Shown here in pieces: positions 7,820 to 14,964 of a stretch of 23,971 nucleotides of DNA. The number at the start of each line of letters is the position of its first letter. The stretch's first letter is position 1. The notes under the pieces are model-generated. The model searched no databases. It was not told the origin of the DNA and worked only from the letters and a program-made list of their open reading frames with translations. A program made the translations under genes and the position numbers. This DNA comes from Ferroplasma sp037442045 (GTDB lineage Archaea; Thermoplasmatota; Thermoplasmata; Thermoplasmatales; Thermoplasmataceae), in contig NZ_JBBIRC010000025.1 in the NCBI RefSeq assembly GCF_037442045.1, positions 1 to 23,971 of the forward strand, written 5' to 3'.

Positions 7820-8605
7820 ATGAAAGCATCGATTATTGGAGCAGGCACAGTGGGGAAATCCATAGCAGAAGGCATAAAAAACGATTTTGAAGTTTCGCTC
7901 AGTTCAGGATCTTTTGAAAAACTTGAAAAATGGAATAATGGAAGGTTCAAAATATTCGACAATAATGTTGACAATGCAAAATACGGCGATGTTATCCTTT
8001 TAACGATAAAGCCAGGAATATCTGACTCTGTAATGGAAGAAATTAAGGATGCAGCAAAAGGCAAGCTGGTAATATCTTTTATGGCCGGTGTAACTCTTAA
8101 TCATATTCAGGAGAAACTCAAAAATTCAATGGTAGCCCGTGGAATGCCAAGCATACCAATGCTTGTTCAGAAATCCGTCACAGCATACAGTTACAGGGAA
8201 CTTGATAAAGAACATATTAATGTTTTAATAAAGGTTCTAAAAGGTTTTGGTTCTGCAATTGCAATCGACGAGGCTTATATGGATGCAGTAACCGGGTTGA
8301 GCGGCAGTGGGCCAGCTTATGTAGCCGTCATGGCAGATTCCATGATAAATGCAGGCATACTTGCAGGCATACCAAAGCAACAGGCACGGGAACTTGTAAT
8401 AGACACATTCATAAATACAATGGCTTTAATGAAAGAAAAAGGGCTTTCTGCATCAGCTCTGAGAGATGAAGTAATGACTCCTGGTGGAACCACTGTTGCA
8501 GGATTATACGAAATGGAAAAGGCCAACACAAGAATAGGGATTATGAATGCAGTACTGGGTTCATATAGAAGATCACAGGAGCTGAGCAGGAATTCAAAAA
8601 ATTAA
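7820..8605 (+). CDS. proC: Pyrroline-5-carboxylate reductase
   Basis: Final step of proline synthesis: NAD(P)H-dependent reduction of 1-pyrroline-5-carboxylate to L-proline in the cytosol. The 261-residue protein opens with the dinucleotide-binding motif IIGAGTVGKSIAEGI (residues 5-19). The ProC signature is complete: VTGLSGSGPAYV at 157-168, and VMTPGGTTVAGLYEME at 218-233 in the all-helical dimerisation domain. VISFMAGV (84-91) and ARGMPSIPMLV (106-116) are also family blocks. Length is normal. A TATA-like AGTAATATAA lies about 25 nt upstream of the ATG, so the mRNA is probably leaderless. A CoA-transferase family gene follows after 41 nt in the same direction and may be co-transcribed. The dead ATPase cassette lies just upstream on the opposite strand. 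Confidence 0.93.
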   Translation: MKASIIGAGTVGKSIAEGIKNDFEVSLSSGSFEKLEKWNNGRFKIFDNNVDNAKYGDVILLTIKPGISDSVMEEIKDAAKGKLVISFMAGVTLNHIQEKLKNSMVARGMPSIPMLVQKSVTAYSYRELDKEHINVLIKVLKGFGSAIAIDEAYMDAVTGLSGSGPAYVAVMADSMINAGILAGIPKQQARELVIDTFINTMALMKEKGLSASALRDEVMTPGGTTVAGLYEMEKANTRIGIMNAVLGSYRRSQELSRNSKN

Positions 8606-8646
8606 ATTTATTGAAATATTATTATAGTTTTACTCCATTATTTTAC

Positions 8647-9588
8647 ATGGAAACTGTTATCGACGCTACCAGGCTATTGCCAGGGGCCATAGCAACAAGA
8701 ATATTATGTGATGCAGGATATAACATAATAAAACTGGAAGACACTGAAAAAGGAGACTATATGGATGAATTGTCCACAGGTGCCAGCAATTTTTTGAACC
8801 ATGGCAAGAAAAGCATAAGCATAAACATGAAAATGGAGGAGGGCAGAAATATATTTTATAAAATCATTAAAAATGCATCTGTGTTTATTGAAAATTTTAA
8901 GGCTGGCATAACGGAAAGGCTTGGCATAAATTATGAAAAACTAATTGTAATCAATCCTGAACTTGTGTATTGTTCCATAAAAGGATATAGAAGCGATCCG
9001 GAACTTCCCGGGCATGATAATAATTTTACAGCCCTGTCAGGAATTGATCATGTACTTCCAGTTCAAATAGCAGATACGGGTTCAGGCATGTATGCTGCCT
9101 TTGAAATAGTTGATCATCTGAAAAATAAGGATTATTCTAAAATCACAGTTTATATGTCCGATATTCCATTATTATTCAATTCTTTTAGCTTATTCGCAGA
9201 AAATAACACATTAAATGGTGAATTCCCGAATTACAGAATTTATAACACGGAAAATGGAAAAATAGCACTTGGATGTGTTGAGCAGAAATTCTGGGATAAT
9301 TTTTTAATGGCAATTAAAAGGCCAGATTTGAGTACAGGAAGGCTTGATCCTAAAATCAATTCTACTATTGAAAATATGTTACTATGCTATAAATCCGAAC
9401 AAATAATAGAAATGGGAAGAAAATATTGTTTTCCAGTTTCAAGGATAAGAAACAGAAATGAAATCATTCATGAACTAAATTTTGGGGAATCCCCGAAACA
9501 TGGTGAGAATACATTTGAAATTCTTAAAAATAATGGTTACAGCAAAATTGAAATTGAAAATTTTAAAAAAAATAAGGCTATAAAATAA
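8647..9588 (+). CDS. CaiB/BaiF family (class III) CoA-transferase or acyl-CoA racemase
   Basis: Family members move CoA between acyl groups or racemise 2-methylacyl-CoA; here the substrate is unknown. The 313-residue product begins METVIDATRLLPGAIATRIL, the family N-terminus, then has GYNIIKLEDTEKGD, FLNHGKKSISINM, and the blocks FIENFKAGITERLGI and NPELVYCSIKGY. The sequence ends the N-terminal part with PGHDNNFTALSG. Asp 124 in GHD is the expected catalytic aspartate, so the protein should be active. Typical members have 360-400 residues, so this one is short, chiefly in the middle and C-terminal parts. I start at ATG 8647; a TTG at 8611 would add 12 hydrophobic residues not seen in the family, and a TATA-like ATATTATTAT falls about 25 nt before 8647. 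It follows proC by 41 nt. Confidence 0.85.
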   Translation: METVIDATRLLPGAIATRILCDAGYNIIKLEDTEKGDYMDELSTGASNFLNHGKKSISINMKMEEGRNIFYKIIKNASVFIENFKAGITERLGINYEKLIVINPELVYCSIKGYRSDPELPGHDNNFTALSGIDHVLPVQIADTGSGMYAAFEIVDHLKNKDYSKITVYMSDIPLLFNSFSLFAENNTLNGEFPNYRIYNTENGKIALGCVEQKFWDNFLMAIKRPDLSTGRLDPKINSTIENMLLCYKSEQIIEMGRKYCFPVSRIRNRNEIIHELNFGESPKHGENTFEILKNNGYSKIEIENFKKNKAIK

Positions 9589-9813
9589 TTACATATCTTC
9601 CTGACCGAAGCCCATTATAAGAAGCACAAAGCCTACAAAGGCAAAGAAGAAGGATACCCAGCTTCCAATCTGATTAGGCCCTATATTTGCGTTGTATCTT
9701 GTAAACATATTATAGTCCAGAAATGTAGGAATAGAAATTATAAGAAATACAATACCTGTTACTATCATGTACTTCGAGCTTTTTTTCATTTTATCAAATG
9801 TTTCTTTTATCAT
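9589..9813 (-). CDS. Small two-helix membrane protein, end of the cytochrome b operon
   Basis: A 74-residue protein with a basic N-terminus (MIKETFDKMKKSSK) and two hydrophobic segments at about 16-33 and 50-67, separated by a polar loop rich in Tyr and Asn (DYNMFTRYNANIGPNQIG). I recognise no family. Its ATG overlaps the stop of the gene before it in an ATGA arrangement (9810-9813), so translation is coupled. It is the last gene of the Rieske-cytochrome b operon and is a candidate accessory subunit of that complex. Its stop lies 1 nt from the stop of the convergent CoA-transferase gene. Confidence 0.75.
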   Translation of the reverse strand: MIKETFDKMKKSSKYMIVTGIVFLIISIPTFLDYNMFTRYNANIGPNQIGSWVSFFFAFVGFVLLIMGFGQEDM

Positions 9814-10148
9814 ATTAAAGCCACCCCTATTACAGCAAATGTAAATATATACAATATTACTGGAGCTATTACGGTCCTTGTAGATATTTTTCCATTTTTG
9901 GATCTGTTATGCATGAGTGATACGGCGAAAAGTATTATAGATAATATTACCAGCACAAGAGTTATGGCAAGCAAACCTTCTTCATATACGCCAAAGTTTC
10001 CGAATACCGGGGATATCATCTGAAATGGCTTTTCATTGTACATTGCTCCTATTGGCTTTATTAAAACCGCATATAAAATAAACGGCACACTACCAAACAG
10101 GTAAATTATCATCGAATAATAGTATAGATATATAGATTTTTTATCCAT
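9810..10148 (-). CDS. Three-helix membrane protein in the cytochrome b operon
   Basis: A 112-residue protein with three hydrophobic segments (about 8-30, 57-79 and 91-112) and a short basic loop HNRSKNGKISTR on what is probably the inner side. The loop between the first two helices (KPIGAMYNEKPFQMISPVFG) would face outside. No heme or metal motif is evident and no family is recognised. The ATG at 10146-10148 follows a GAGGG ribosome binding site; the preceding gene stops 1 nt upstream, and the next gene overlaps its stop by 4 nt. The tight packing behind cytochrome b suggests a small subunit of the respiratory complex; this is inference from position. Confidence 0.75.
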   Translation of the reverse strand: MDKKSIYLYYYSMIIYLFGSVPFILYAVLIKPIGAMYNEKPFQMISPVFGNFGVYEEGLLAITLVLVILSIILFAVSLMHNRSKNGKISTRTVIAPVILYIFTFAVIGVALI

Positions 10149-10149
10149 T

Positions 10150-10344
10150 TTAAACCCTCGCTTTTATTGTTCTCTGCAGCATCAAAAATATTATGGCGGC
10201 AAACAGAAACAGATTTATTACCAGCGTTATAGCCCACGCACTTTCATACCTGAATGGATGAACCTGTGTGAAATACCACATTACAGGATCAACCACAACA
10301 AGCTGAATTATTCCAATCAAATAAATTATATTAGTTGTTTTCAC
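10150..10344 (-). CDS. Small two-helix membrane protein overlapping cytochrome b
   Basis: A 64-residue protein with hydrophobic segments at about 5-25 and 37-57, and a loop with YFTQVHPFRYES. It begins with GTG at 10342-10344, 14 nt inside the end of the cytochrome b gene, with a GGTGAG ribosome binding site a few nt before it. The overlapping start and good site argue that it is a real gene although short. There is no family assignment. It is probably co-translated with cytochrome b and the two following membrane proteins, which would suit a small stabilising subunit. Confidence 0.7.
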   Translation of the reverse strand: MKTTNIIYLIGIIQLVVVDPVMWYFTQVHPFRYESAWAITLVINLFLFAAIIFLMLQRTIKARV

Positions 10345-11524
10345 TTAACTCACCATCCCTTTTTGCAAATCTCATGGCATATACAGTAATGAACGATATG
10401 AAGGTTATAGACCACCATAAATCCATTGTCATCAACCTTGTCTGGCTTAATCCCGGTTGTGAATATCCCCAGACAGTCATTACAGAAAGCCCTATCAGGA
10501 GGAATATCCCAAATGCAGTAATCCACGGCCTTTCGAGAACGCCTTTATTGTGGTATCTGTCTATAAATGGAAGTATAAGTATGAATATCAGCATTCCAAT
10601 AATTAGTGGAACACCACCAGTACTCAATCCAAATCCTGCAACATCCATTAATTTGTATACCGGAGTTATATACCAGTCAGGCACCGGAAAAGTTCCATAG
10701 GCCAGCGAACCATAAGCAAGAGTCAATTGTTGTGGGAATACTGCAGATATTATAAGTATAACACCAACCATAACTATTCCAGAAAAGGCTGCATACAGTA
10801 AATTTGTAGGAAACCATGGTATCATTTCGCCTTTTTTTGGCTTCTCGCTTGCCAGACCTGACCTTTCAAACAGCATGAAATGCACTCCAAATATTGCAAG
10901 CATCAATACAGAGAATACTGCAACGTGAAGAGCAAGCAGATGTGAAAACAGTGCAGGAGTAGTATAATTTCCAACGAGTATTGCCTCAAGCCAGTTTATG
11001 AGTACACCTGGAAGTATCCTGCCAAGAACACTTCTCTGCATAAACAGTATGCCTATATGGACAGCTGCCATTGCTATTGCAGTGTTTGCAAGCATGTACC
11101 CAAGTATTGCTGTAAATATCGTAAGCAGGAACAATACAACTCCAAGTATCCACTGAAGCCATCTCCATTTGCCTTTATATGAACCTACAAACCACTGCCT
11201 CATCATATGAAAATATACGAGCCCTATCATGGCATATGCCATATATAGATGTGATGTCAATATTATTGCACCAAAAGGCACATCAGATATGATATACAGC
11301 GTTGAATGATACGGGTCAACCTGGCTGTAATAAAAGAACAGTACAATTCCAGACACTATCTGATAAATCAGTGCTGTTGCAACCCATGCTCCGGTCCATT
11401 CATCCAGCTTATATCCTCTGCTTGTTACTGATTTGAATCCCAGCTTATACGACCCGTCTGGCAAATCCTTCTCTTCCTTCATTAGATCGGTTATATTATA
11501 ATTGTTAGTTTCAGCTTTTTCCAT
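10331..11524 (-). CDS. Cytochrome b of a bc-type complex (b6 and subunit IV fused)
   Basis: The membrane core of a quinol-oxidising cytochrome bc-type complex. The 397-residue protein has about eight hydrophobic helices. Heme ligands are His 92 and His 106 in the SHLYMAYAMIGLVYFH helix (spacing 14), and His 200 and His 215 in HVAVFSVLMLAIFGVH (spacing 15). The 14/15 spacing is that of cytochrome b6 rather than mitochondrial cytochrome b. PDWY at 282-285 is the Qo-site motif, the counterpart of PEWY in subunit IV, so both parts are fused. The N-terminal 40 residues are polar. ATG 11522-11524 is preceded by AGGTGAATT, a good ribosome binding site, 9 nt after the Rieske stop. It receives electrons from a quinol and passes them to the Rieske protein encoded just upstream. 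No cytochrome c1 gene is present. Confidence 0.92.
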   Translation of the reverse strand: MEKAETNNYNITDLMKEEKDLPDGSYKLGFKSVTSRGYKLDEWTGAWVATALIYQIVSGIVLFFYYSQVDPYHSTLYIISDVPFGAIILTSHLYMAYAMIGLVYFHMMRQWFVGSYKGKWRWLQWILGVVLFLLTIFTAILGYMLANTAIAMAAVHIGILFMQRSVLGRILPGVLINWLEAILVGNYTTPALFSHLLALHVAVFSVLMLAIFGVHFMLFERSGLASEKPKKGEMIPWFPTNLLYAAFSGIVMVGVILIISAVFPQQLTLAYGSLAYGTFPVPDWYITPVYKLMDVAGFGLSTGGVPLIIGMLIFILILPFIDRYHNKGVLERPWITAFGIFLLIGLSVMTVWGYSQPGLSQTRLMTMDLWWSITFISFITVYAMRFAKRDGELSENN

Positions 11525-11533
11525 TTAATTCAC

Positions 11534-12580
11534 CTATGAGCTATTGTTTGATGTACTGCCTGAAAAGCTACCTTTCCATGTTCCTTCGTTGCTTACTACT
11601 GTTGTTCTGTAAAGTATTATCCCGGAACTGTTGCTGTTTAATCCAAGTGAAGACGTTGTAAGCGGAGTATAATTTGGTGAACTGATTGATGTAATATCTC
11701 CTGTTTGCATTGTAGAAGGGTACACTGTCGGTGTTCTTGATGTCCTTATTGCTGTTCCGCCCGTTAAATCCTCACTCTTTACCTGAGACCCATACGTTTC
11801 ACCGCCAGGAAACTGGAGATGTGTCCTTATAACAGCGTTAGTAGAATTTATTCCATATGCATATATGCGGTTGCTGCTATCTGTTGCAAGCATAATCTGT
11901 GGCAATGAATGGTTTGCCGGGCTTGATGCTGGCCCATTATTGTAAAGGTTCCTTCCTCCCCATAAAGGATTGTACTGGCTTCCATGGCATTTGCAGTATA
12001 TTAAGCCGTAGTCAGGCCACTGTGCCGGTGTCCCGGGTGCATTTGCCTGATATCCTATAAGTTTCGATTCAAAAGGTATGCTTTTTCCTGGATGGTAGTC
12101 AAGAAAAGGCGGAACACAGCCAAGGTGCTGACAAATTCCACTAACTGCAAGAATAGAATAATTTATCCCGTTATAATTTGTATAAATTATTCCATCCATC
12201 GGTGCATTACTTGATGGCGATACCGGAGCATAACCAGAAGAAGGGCTTGTCTTGGGTGTTGTAACTTTAACTCCTTTAAGAACTATCAAGAAATTCGGTT
12301 CATCCTGAAGTGGATAATTGAATACAAGTATTGGAGAAGATGTTGAACTAGGGCTTGCAGCAGCGTAATTAATTACATCTGTTGTTGTTATTCTGGTTCC
12401 ACTTGGGTCTTCAAGAGCTGCCAAAGGAAAATTATCCATTACCGGTACGCCCCGGTCCTTTGGAACTACATATCGCTCCATAGATAGGCCTCCAATCATA
12501 AGAGCCGCAATGGAGAGGCCAGCCCCCTTAAGGAATGCTCTCTTCTCCGGCTCAGGAATATAGTTTTTATCACTTGCCAT
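11534..12580 (-). CDS. Rieske iron-sulfur protein with Tat signal
   Basis: The 2Fe-2S subunit of the cytochrome bc-type complex, acting on the outer face of the membrane. The cluster ligands are clear: C150-Q-H152-L-G-C155 and C196-K-C198-H199-G-S, with C155 and C198 as the expected disulfide. Residues 11-33 (PEKRAFLKGAGLSIAALMIGG) form a Tat-type signal anchor with KR in place of RR. At 348 residues it is far longer than the common 180-250. The additions are Ser/Thr/Pro/Asn-rich: about 60-140 before the first motif, and about 110 residues after the second, ending SGSTSNNSS. Such stretches suit a protein exposed to the acidic exterior. It is first in an operon with cytochrome b and divergent from tatA and tatC, the likely exporter of this folded protein. 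Confidence 0.93.
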   Translation of the reverse strand: MASDKNYIPEPEKRAFLKGAGLSIAALMIGGLSMERYVVPKDRGVPVMDNFPLAALEDPSGTRITTTDVINYAAASPSSTSSPILVFNYPLQDEPNFLIVLKGVKVTTPKTSPSSGYAPVSPSSNAPMDGIIYTNYNGINYSILAVSGICQHLGCVPPFLDYHPGKSIPFESKLIGYQANAPGTPAQWPDYGLIYCKCHGSQYNPLWGGRNLYNNGPASSPANHSLPQIMLATDSSNRIYAYGINSTNAVIRTHLQFPGGETYGSQVKSEDLTGGTAIRTSRTPTVYPSTMQTGDITSISSPNYTPLTTSSLGLNSNSSGIILYRTTVVSNEGTWKGSFSGSTSNNSS

Positions 12581-12688
12581 GAATGTTTATATTTTTTACT
12601 TCTAAATGTTTATTGAATTTTGTGAATATGTTCAATCAAAAGATAACCTATTTTTAATATTGTGTTAATAATGAATTAGTGATATTGA
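12581..12688. promoter_or_regulatory. Divergent promoter region between Rieske and tatA
   Basis: A 108-bp AT-rich spacer serves both the Rieske operon (leftward) and tatA-tatC (rightward). TATA-like candidates are AATAAACATTTA (about 28 nt before the Rieske ATG) and TTTTTAATATTG (about 12653-12664) for tatA. The shared region would allow both to be controlled together. Box assignments are by eye. Confidence 0.5.
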
Positions 12689-13021
12689 ATGTTTGATTCG
12701 TATATGGATATATTGATAATTGTTGTAGTTGCCCTGATTATTTTTGGAGGGACAAAGAAGATTCCGGAAATGGCAAGGAACCTTGGAAAGGCTACAGGTG
12801 AATTTAAAAAAGGGCAGAGAGAAATAGAGGATGAATTAAAAAATGGTACCAGTTCCACCAATAATGTGAATAAAGATCAAATAAACTATATGAAAATAGC
12901 AGAGGACCTTAATATTGACATAAAGGACAAAACAATAGATCAGATTATAGGGGAAATAAACACAAAACTGGGAAAAGAGCCTGCCAAAGAAACAGTAGCA
13001 GCAGAAATGAAACAAAATTAA
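12689..13021 (+). CDS. tatA: Twin-arginine translocase subunit TatA
   Basis: Pore-forming component of the Tat system, which exports folded, cofactor-bearing proteins. The 110-residue protein has one membrane helix at about residues 6-20 (MDILIIVVVALIIFGG). Then comes the FGG-x-KKIPEMARNLGKATGEFKKG hinge and amphipathic helix characteristic of TatA/E, and a long charged C-terminal tail. It begins MFDSYMD; an internal Met 6 could also start the protein. A TatB is not present, as usual for archaea. tatC follows after 1 nt. The gene is divergent from the Rieske gene whose product has a Tat-type signal, suggesting that the Rieske protein is a main client. Confidence 0.92.
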   Translation: MFDSYMDILIIVVVALIIFGGTKKIPEMARNLGKATGEFKKGQREIEDELKNGTSSTNNVNKDQINYMKIAEDLNIDIKDKTIDQIIGEINTKLGKEPAKETVAAEMKQN

Positions 13022-13022
13022 T

Positions 13023-13847
13023 ATGGAAAACGAATTACTGAATTATCTGGTAAAATATTCCGATGAAATAAGATACAGATTAATAAAAATACTGGAAGTT
13101 TTTGGAATTCTTTTTGGAATATTCGTCATATTCAGAATACAGTATATATCCTTATTTGGTTACCATTTCCTGTTTCTTTATCCTGATCCATTTGACAACA
13201 TAGGAGCACAGGTACTATTTTTGCTCAAAGCACATACACTTACAAGCAGTACCACACTTCTGGTTTTAAAACCTGTTGACGGCGTCATGGCAGATTTTTA
13301 TACATGCATGGCGATTTCTCTAATCATATCGATGCCTGTAATAATATTTGAAGTTTCAAAATTTATAGATCCAGCCTTGAAAAACAGCGAAAAGGAACTT
13401 TTAAGATCTATTATCATTCCCGCATCTTTGCTTTTTTTTGCTGGTGCTTTTGTTGGAATATATTTTATAGCTCCAATTCTATTCAGGGTTTTCGCCGATT
13501 TTGACATTGGAGTCGGTGCTGACGTTACAATGGGGATATCAAGCTTTGTTTCTTTCATTTTCATGTATACAATTGCATTTGGCCTTTCCTTCGAAATTCC
13601 TGTATTTATGGTGGGGCTGAGCAGATTTGGAATAGTAACCGCAGAAACATGGAAGAAGAACTGGAGGTATGCAGTTTTAGGTTCACTGATATATGGCATG
13701 ATATTTTCCCCAGGAGTTACTGGATTCACAATGGTCGTGATAGCAATACCGATGATAGCACTGTATTTCGCTGGCATACATTTTGCAGTTAAAGCTGAGA
13801 AAAAATTGGAAACCGAAAATACATATTCAAACAGCGCTGACCAGTGA
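13023..13847 (+). CDS. tatC: Twin-arginine translocase subunit TatC
   Basis: The signal-peptide receptor of the Tat translocase; 274 residues with six membrane segments. The N-terminal block YSDEIRYRLIKILEVFGILF replaces the usual 'HL-ELR-R'; the conserved Glu/Arg cluster is kept as DEIRYR. PVIIFEVSKFIDPALKNSEKELL matches the 'P....f..PgL...Er' loop, and the segment around FEIPVFMVGLSRFGIVTAETWKKNWRYA matches the second conserved region. It is a little longer than the usual 240-260 because of the first external loop (about 45-85, with YPDPFDNIG). It starts 1 nt after the tatA stop. Its last 21 bp overlap the end of the convergent gene at 13827-14150. Confidence 0.92.
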   Translation: MENELLNYLVKYSDEIRYRLIKILEVFGILFGIFVIFRIQYISLFGYHFLFLYPDPFDNIGAQVLFLLKAHTLTSSTTLLVLKPVDGVMADFYTCMAISLIISMPVIIFEVSKFIDPALKNSEKELLRSIIIPASLLFFAGAFVGIYFIAPILFRVFADFDIGVGADVTMGISSFVSFIFMYTIAFGLSFEIPVFMVGLSRFGIVTAETWKKNWRYAVLGSLIYGMIFSPGVTGFTMVVIAIPMIALYFAGIHFAVKAEKKLETENTYSNSADQ

Positions 13848-14150
13848 TAATCCTTTAACTTCAATTTTTTTATTGAAAGAACTTTTTAATTTTACATTCT
13901 GCCTTTCTTTATCAATAGAATAATAAACATCATCTGCTATTTCAATTTTTACAGGATATTCTGCTTTAAAAGAATTTTTGAGTATATAATTATCTACAAT
14001 AGTGCAAACTGTTTTTTTGATCAACGGACACATATTATCAGTGCATGCACCCTGAACAGAAACAATTGAAATAGATATTACCTTATTTCCTGTTAAGTTT
14101 ATAATTTTTTCATCAATATCCAGTGTGCCTTTTCCGATCTGAATTTTCAT
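13827..14150 (-). CDS. Small cytosolic protein with three cysteines, unknown
   Basis: A 107-residue protein with no membrane segment or signal. It opens with a beta-rich part (MKIQIGKGTLDIDEKIINL, NKVISISIVSVQG). Then comes a Cys-containing segment ACTDNMCPLIKKTVC (Cys at about 36, 41 and 48), and a Lys-rich strand region to the end. I know no family for it. The three cysteines and its place just upstream of, and divergent from, the copper regulator might suggest metal handling, but this is weak. It converges with tatC and overlaps it by 21 bp. An AT-rich TATA-like run (TATTAATAAT) lies about 24 nt before the ATG. Confidence 0.65.
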   Translation of the reverse strand: MKIQIGKGTLDIDEKIINLTGNKVISISIVSVQGACTDNMCPLIKKTVCTIVDNYILKNSFKAEYPVKIEIADDVYYSIDKERQNVKLKSSFNKKIEVKGLSLVSAV

Positions 14151-14226
14151 ATACTATTATATACAATTATTATTAATATATTTCCTAATATTCTAAAAAT
14201 TTTTAATTGAAAAAACAGGCATTATG

Positions 14227-14247
14227 CTTATATAATACATATGTATT
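14227..14247 (+). promoter_or_regulatory. Promoter and 14-bp palindromic operator of the copper regulator
   Basis: The TATA box CTTATATAATA (14227-14237) is centred 24 nt before ATG 14256. It overlaps the perfect palindrome AATACATATGTATT (14234-14247). A dimeric regulator binding here would block initiation, so the site is a good candidate for autoregulation by the TRASH-domain protein encoded next. Binding is inference. Confidence 0.5.
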
Positions 14248-14255
14248 TATTAAAT

Positions 14256-14765
14256 ATGCATAATAATATGAGTGTGAATGAATCAAGAGTTCTTAGAATA
14301 CTTATGGAAAACTCCAATATGCCAGTTTCAGAAATATCTAAAACGTTGCTTTTAAACAGAAATACTGTAGCAAAAATTATCGGAAAGTTGAATGAGAATT
14401 ACATTGAAAAATATACAGTTAGATTAAAAGAACAGAGCAACAGCCTTTATATTATAGTTGAGACCAGCAATATCGAGGAACTTGATATGGATCAGGTAAT
14501 TGAATATTATAAACTGAATAATGGAAACTATTTTGTTGTAATGAATAAAAATGCATTATCTGATAATATAATATATAAAAACATCAACATAGCAAATAAG
14601 AGAGTTTTAAATAATTCACTGGAGAAGATCGATATATACTGCGATTACTGCAATGGCATAGTTGTAGGAAAACCTCATATTCTTGAGAATCATGGAGAAA
14701 AACTTTATTTTTGCTGTGATACATGCAAGGATGCCTACATTGAAAATAATTATGCCAGAAAATGA
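14256..14765 (+). CDS. copY: Copper-responsive HTH regulator with C-terminal TRASH domain
   Basis: A cytosolic repressor or activator of the copper genes. Residues about 8-50 form a winged helix of the Lrp/MarR type (ESRVLRILMENSNMPVSEIS, then RNTVAKIIGKLNENY). A middle linker or ligand domain is about 55-120. The C-terminus is a TRASH metal-binding domain: IYCDYC, then YFCCDTCKDAY, giving the spacing C-x20-C-x3-C. The F. acidarmanus cop operon has a regulator called copY in this place; Sulfolobus CopT/CopR are related in architecture. ATG 14256 is preferred over 14241 because the TATA box at 14227-14237 would put transcription start there; ATG 14268 is a third choice. It is followed after 60 nt by a separate promoter and the YHS protein gene. 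Confidence 0.85.
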   Translation: MHNNMSVNESRVLRILMENSNMPVSEISKTLLLNRNTVAKIIGKLNENYIEKYTVRLKEQSNSLYIIVETSNIEELDMDQVIEYYKLNNGNYFVVMNKNALSDNIIYKNINIANKRVLNNSLEKIDIYCDYCNGIVVGKPHILENHGEKLYFCCDTCKDAYIENNYARK

Positions 14766-14778
14766 TTAATTTTTTAGT

Positions 14779-14805
14779 CAATTTGCACGGTAAATTGTTA
14801 TATAG
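14779..14805 (+). promoter_or_regulatory. copZ promoter with an inverted repeat next to the TATA box
   Basis: CAATTT (14779-14784) and AAATTG (14792-14797) form an inverted repeat with a 7-nt spacer (GCACGGT), and TTATATAG (14798-14805) follows at once. The TATA centre lies about 25 nt from ATG 14826, so the copZ-copB mRNA is probably leaderless. The repeat overlaps the BRE position and could be the regulator's target; it does not share sequence with the palindrome at 14234. Confidence 0.5.
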
Positions 14806-14825
14806 CCTTCAGGGATTAAGCAACT

Positions 14826-14960
14826 ATGGCAACAGATCCAGTATGTGGAATGAAAGGAAAAAAAGAAATAGAAAGCGAATACAACGGAAAAAAATATTAT
14901 TTTTGCAGGGAAGGATGCAAGGCCGAATTTGAAAAGAATCCAGTCAAATATGTAAGGTAA
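14826..14960 (+). CDS. copZ: YHS-domain metal-binding protein, copper chaperone
   Basis: A 44-residue protein that short-gene filters miss. It reads MATDPVCGMKGKKEIESEYN and continues with GKKYYFCREGCKAEFEKNPV: a single YHS domain and nothing else. Cys 7, Cys 27 and Cys 31 give the TRASH/YHS spacing C-x19-C-x3-C. The gene has the position of copZ in the F. acidarmanus cop operon, where it is a proposed copper chaperone; it is not the ferredoxin-like HMA fold of bacterial CopZ. It has its own TATA box and inverted repeat just upstream. Its last codons AAGGTAA also serve as the ribosome binding site of the ATPase gene 4 nt downstream, so the two are co-transcribed and probably delivered together as donor and pump. 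Confidence 0.85.
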   Translation: MATDPVCGMKGKKEIESEYNGKKYYFCREGCKAEFEKNPVKYVR

Positions 14961-14964
14961 AATT

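Noticed and set aside
13298..13864. Long minus-strand frame opposite tatC
   Set aside because: Antisense shadow of a gene with clear family motifs; the product has no recognisable domain.
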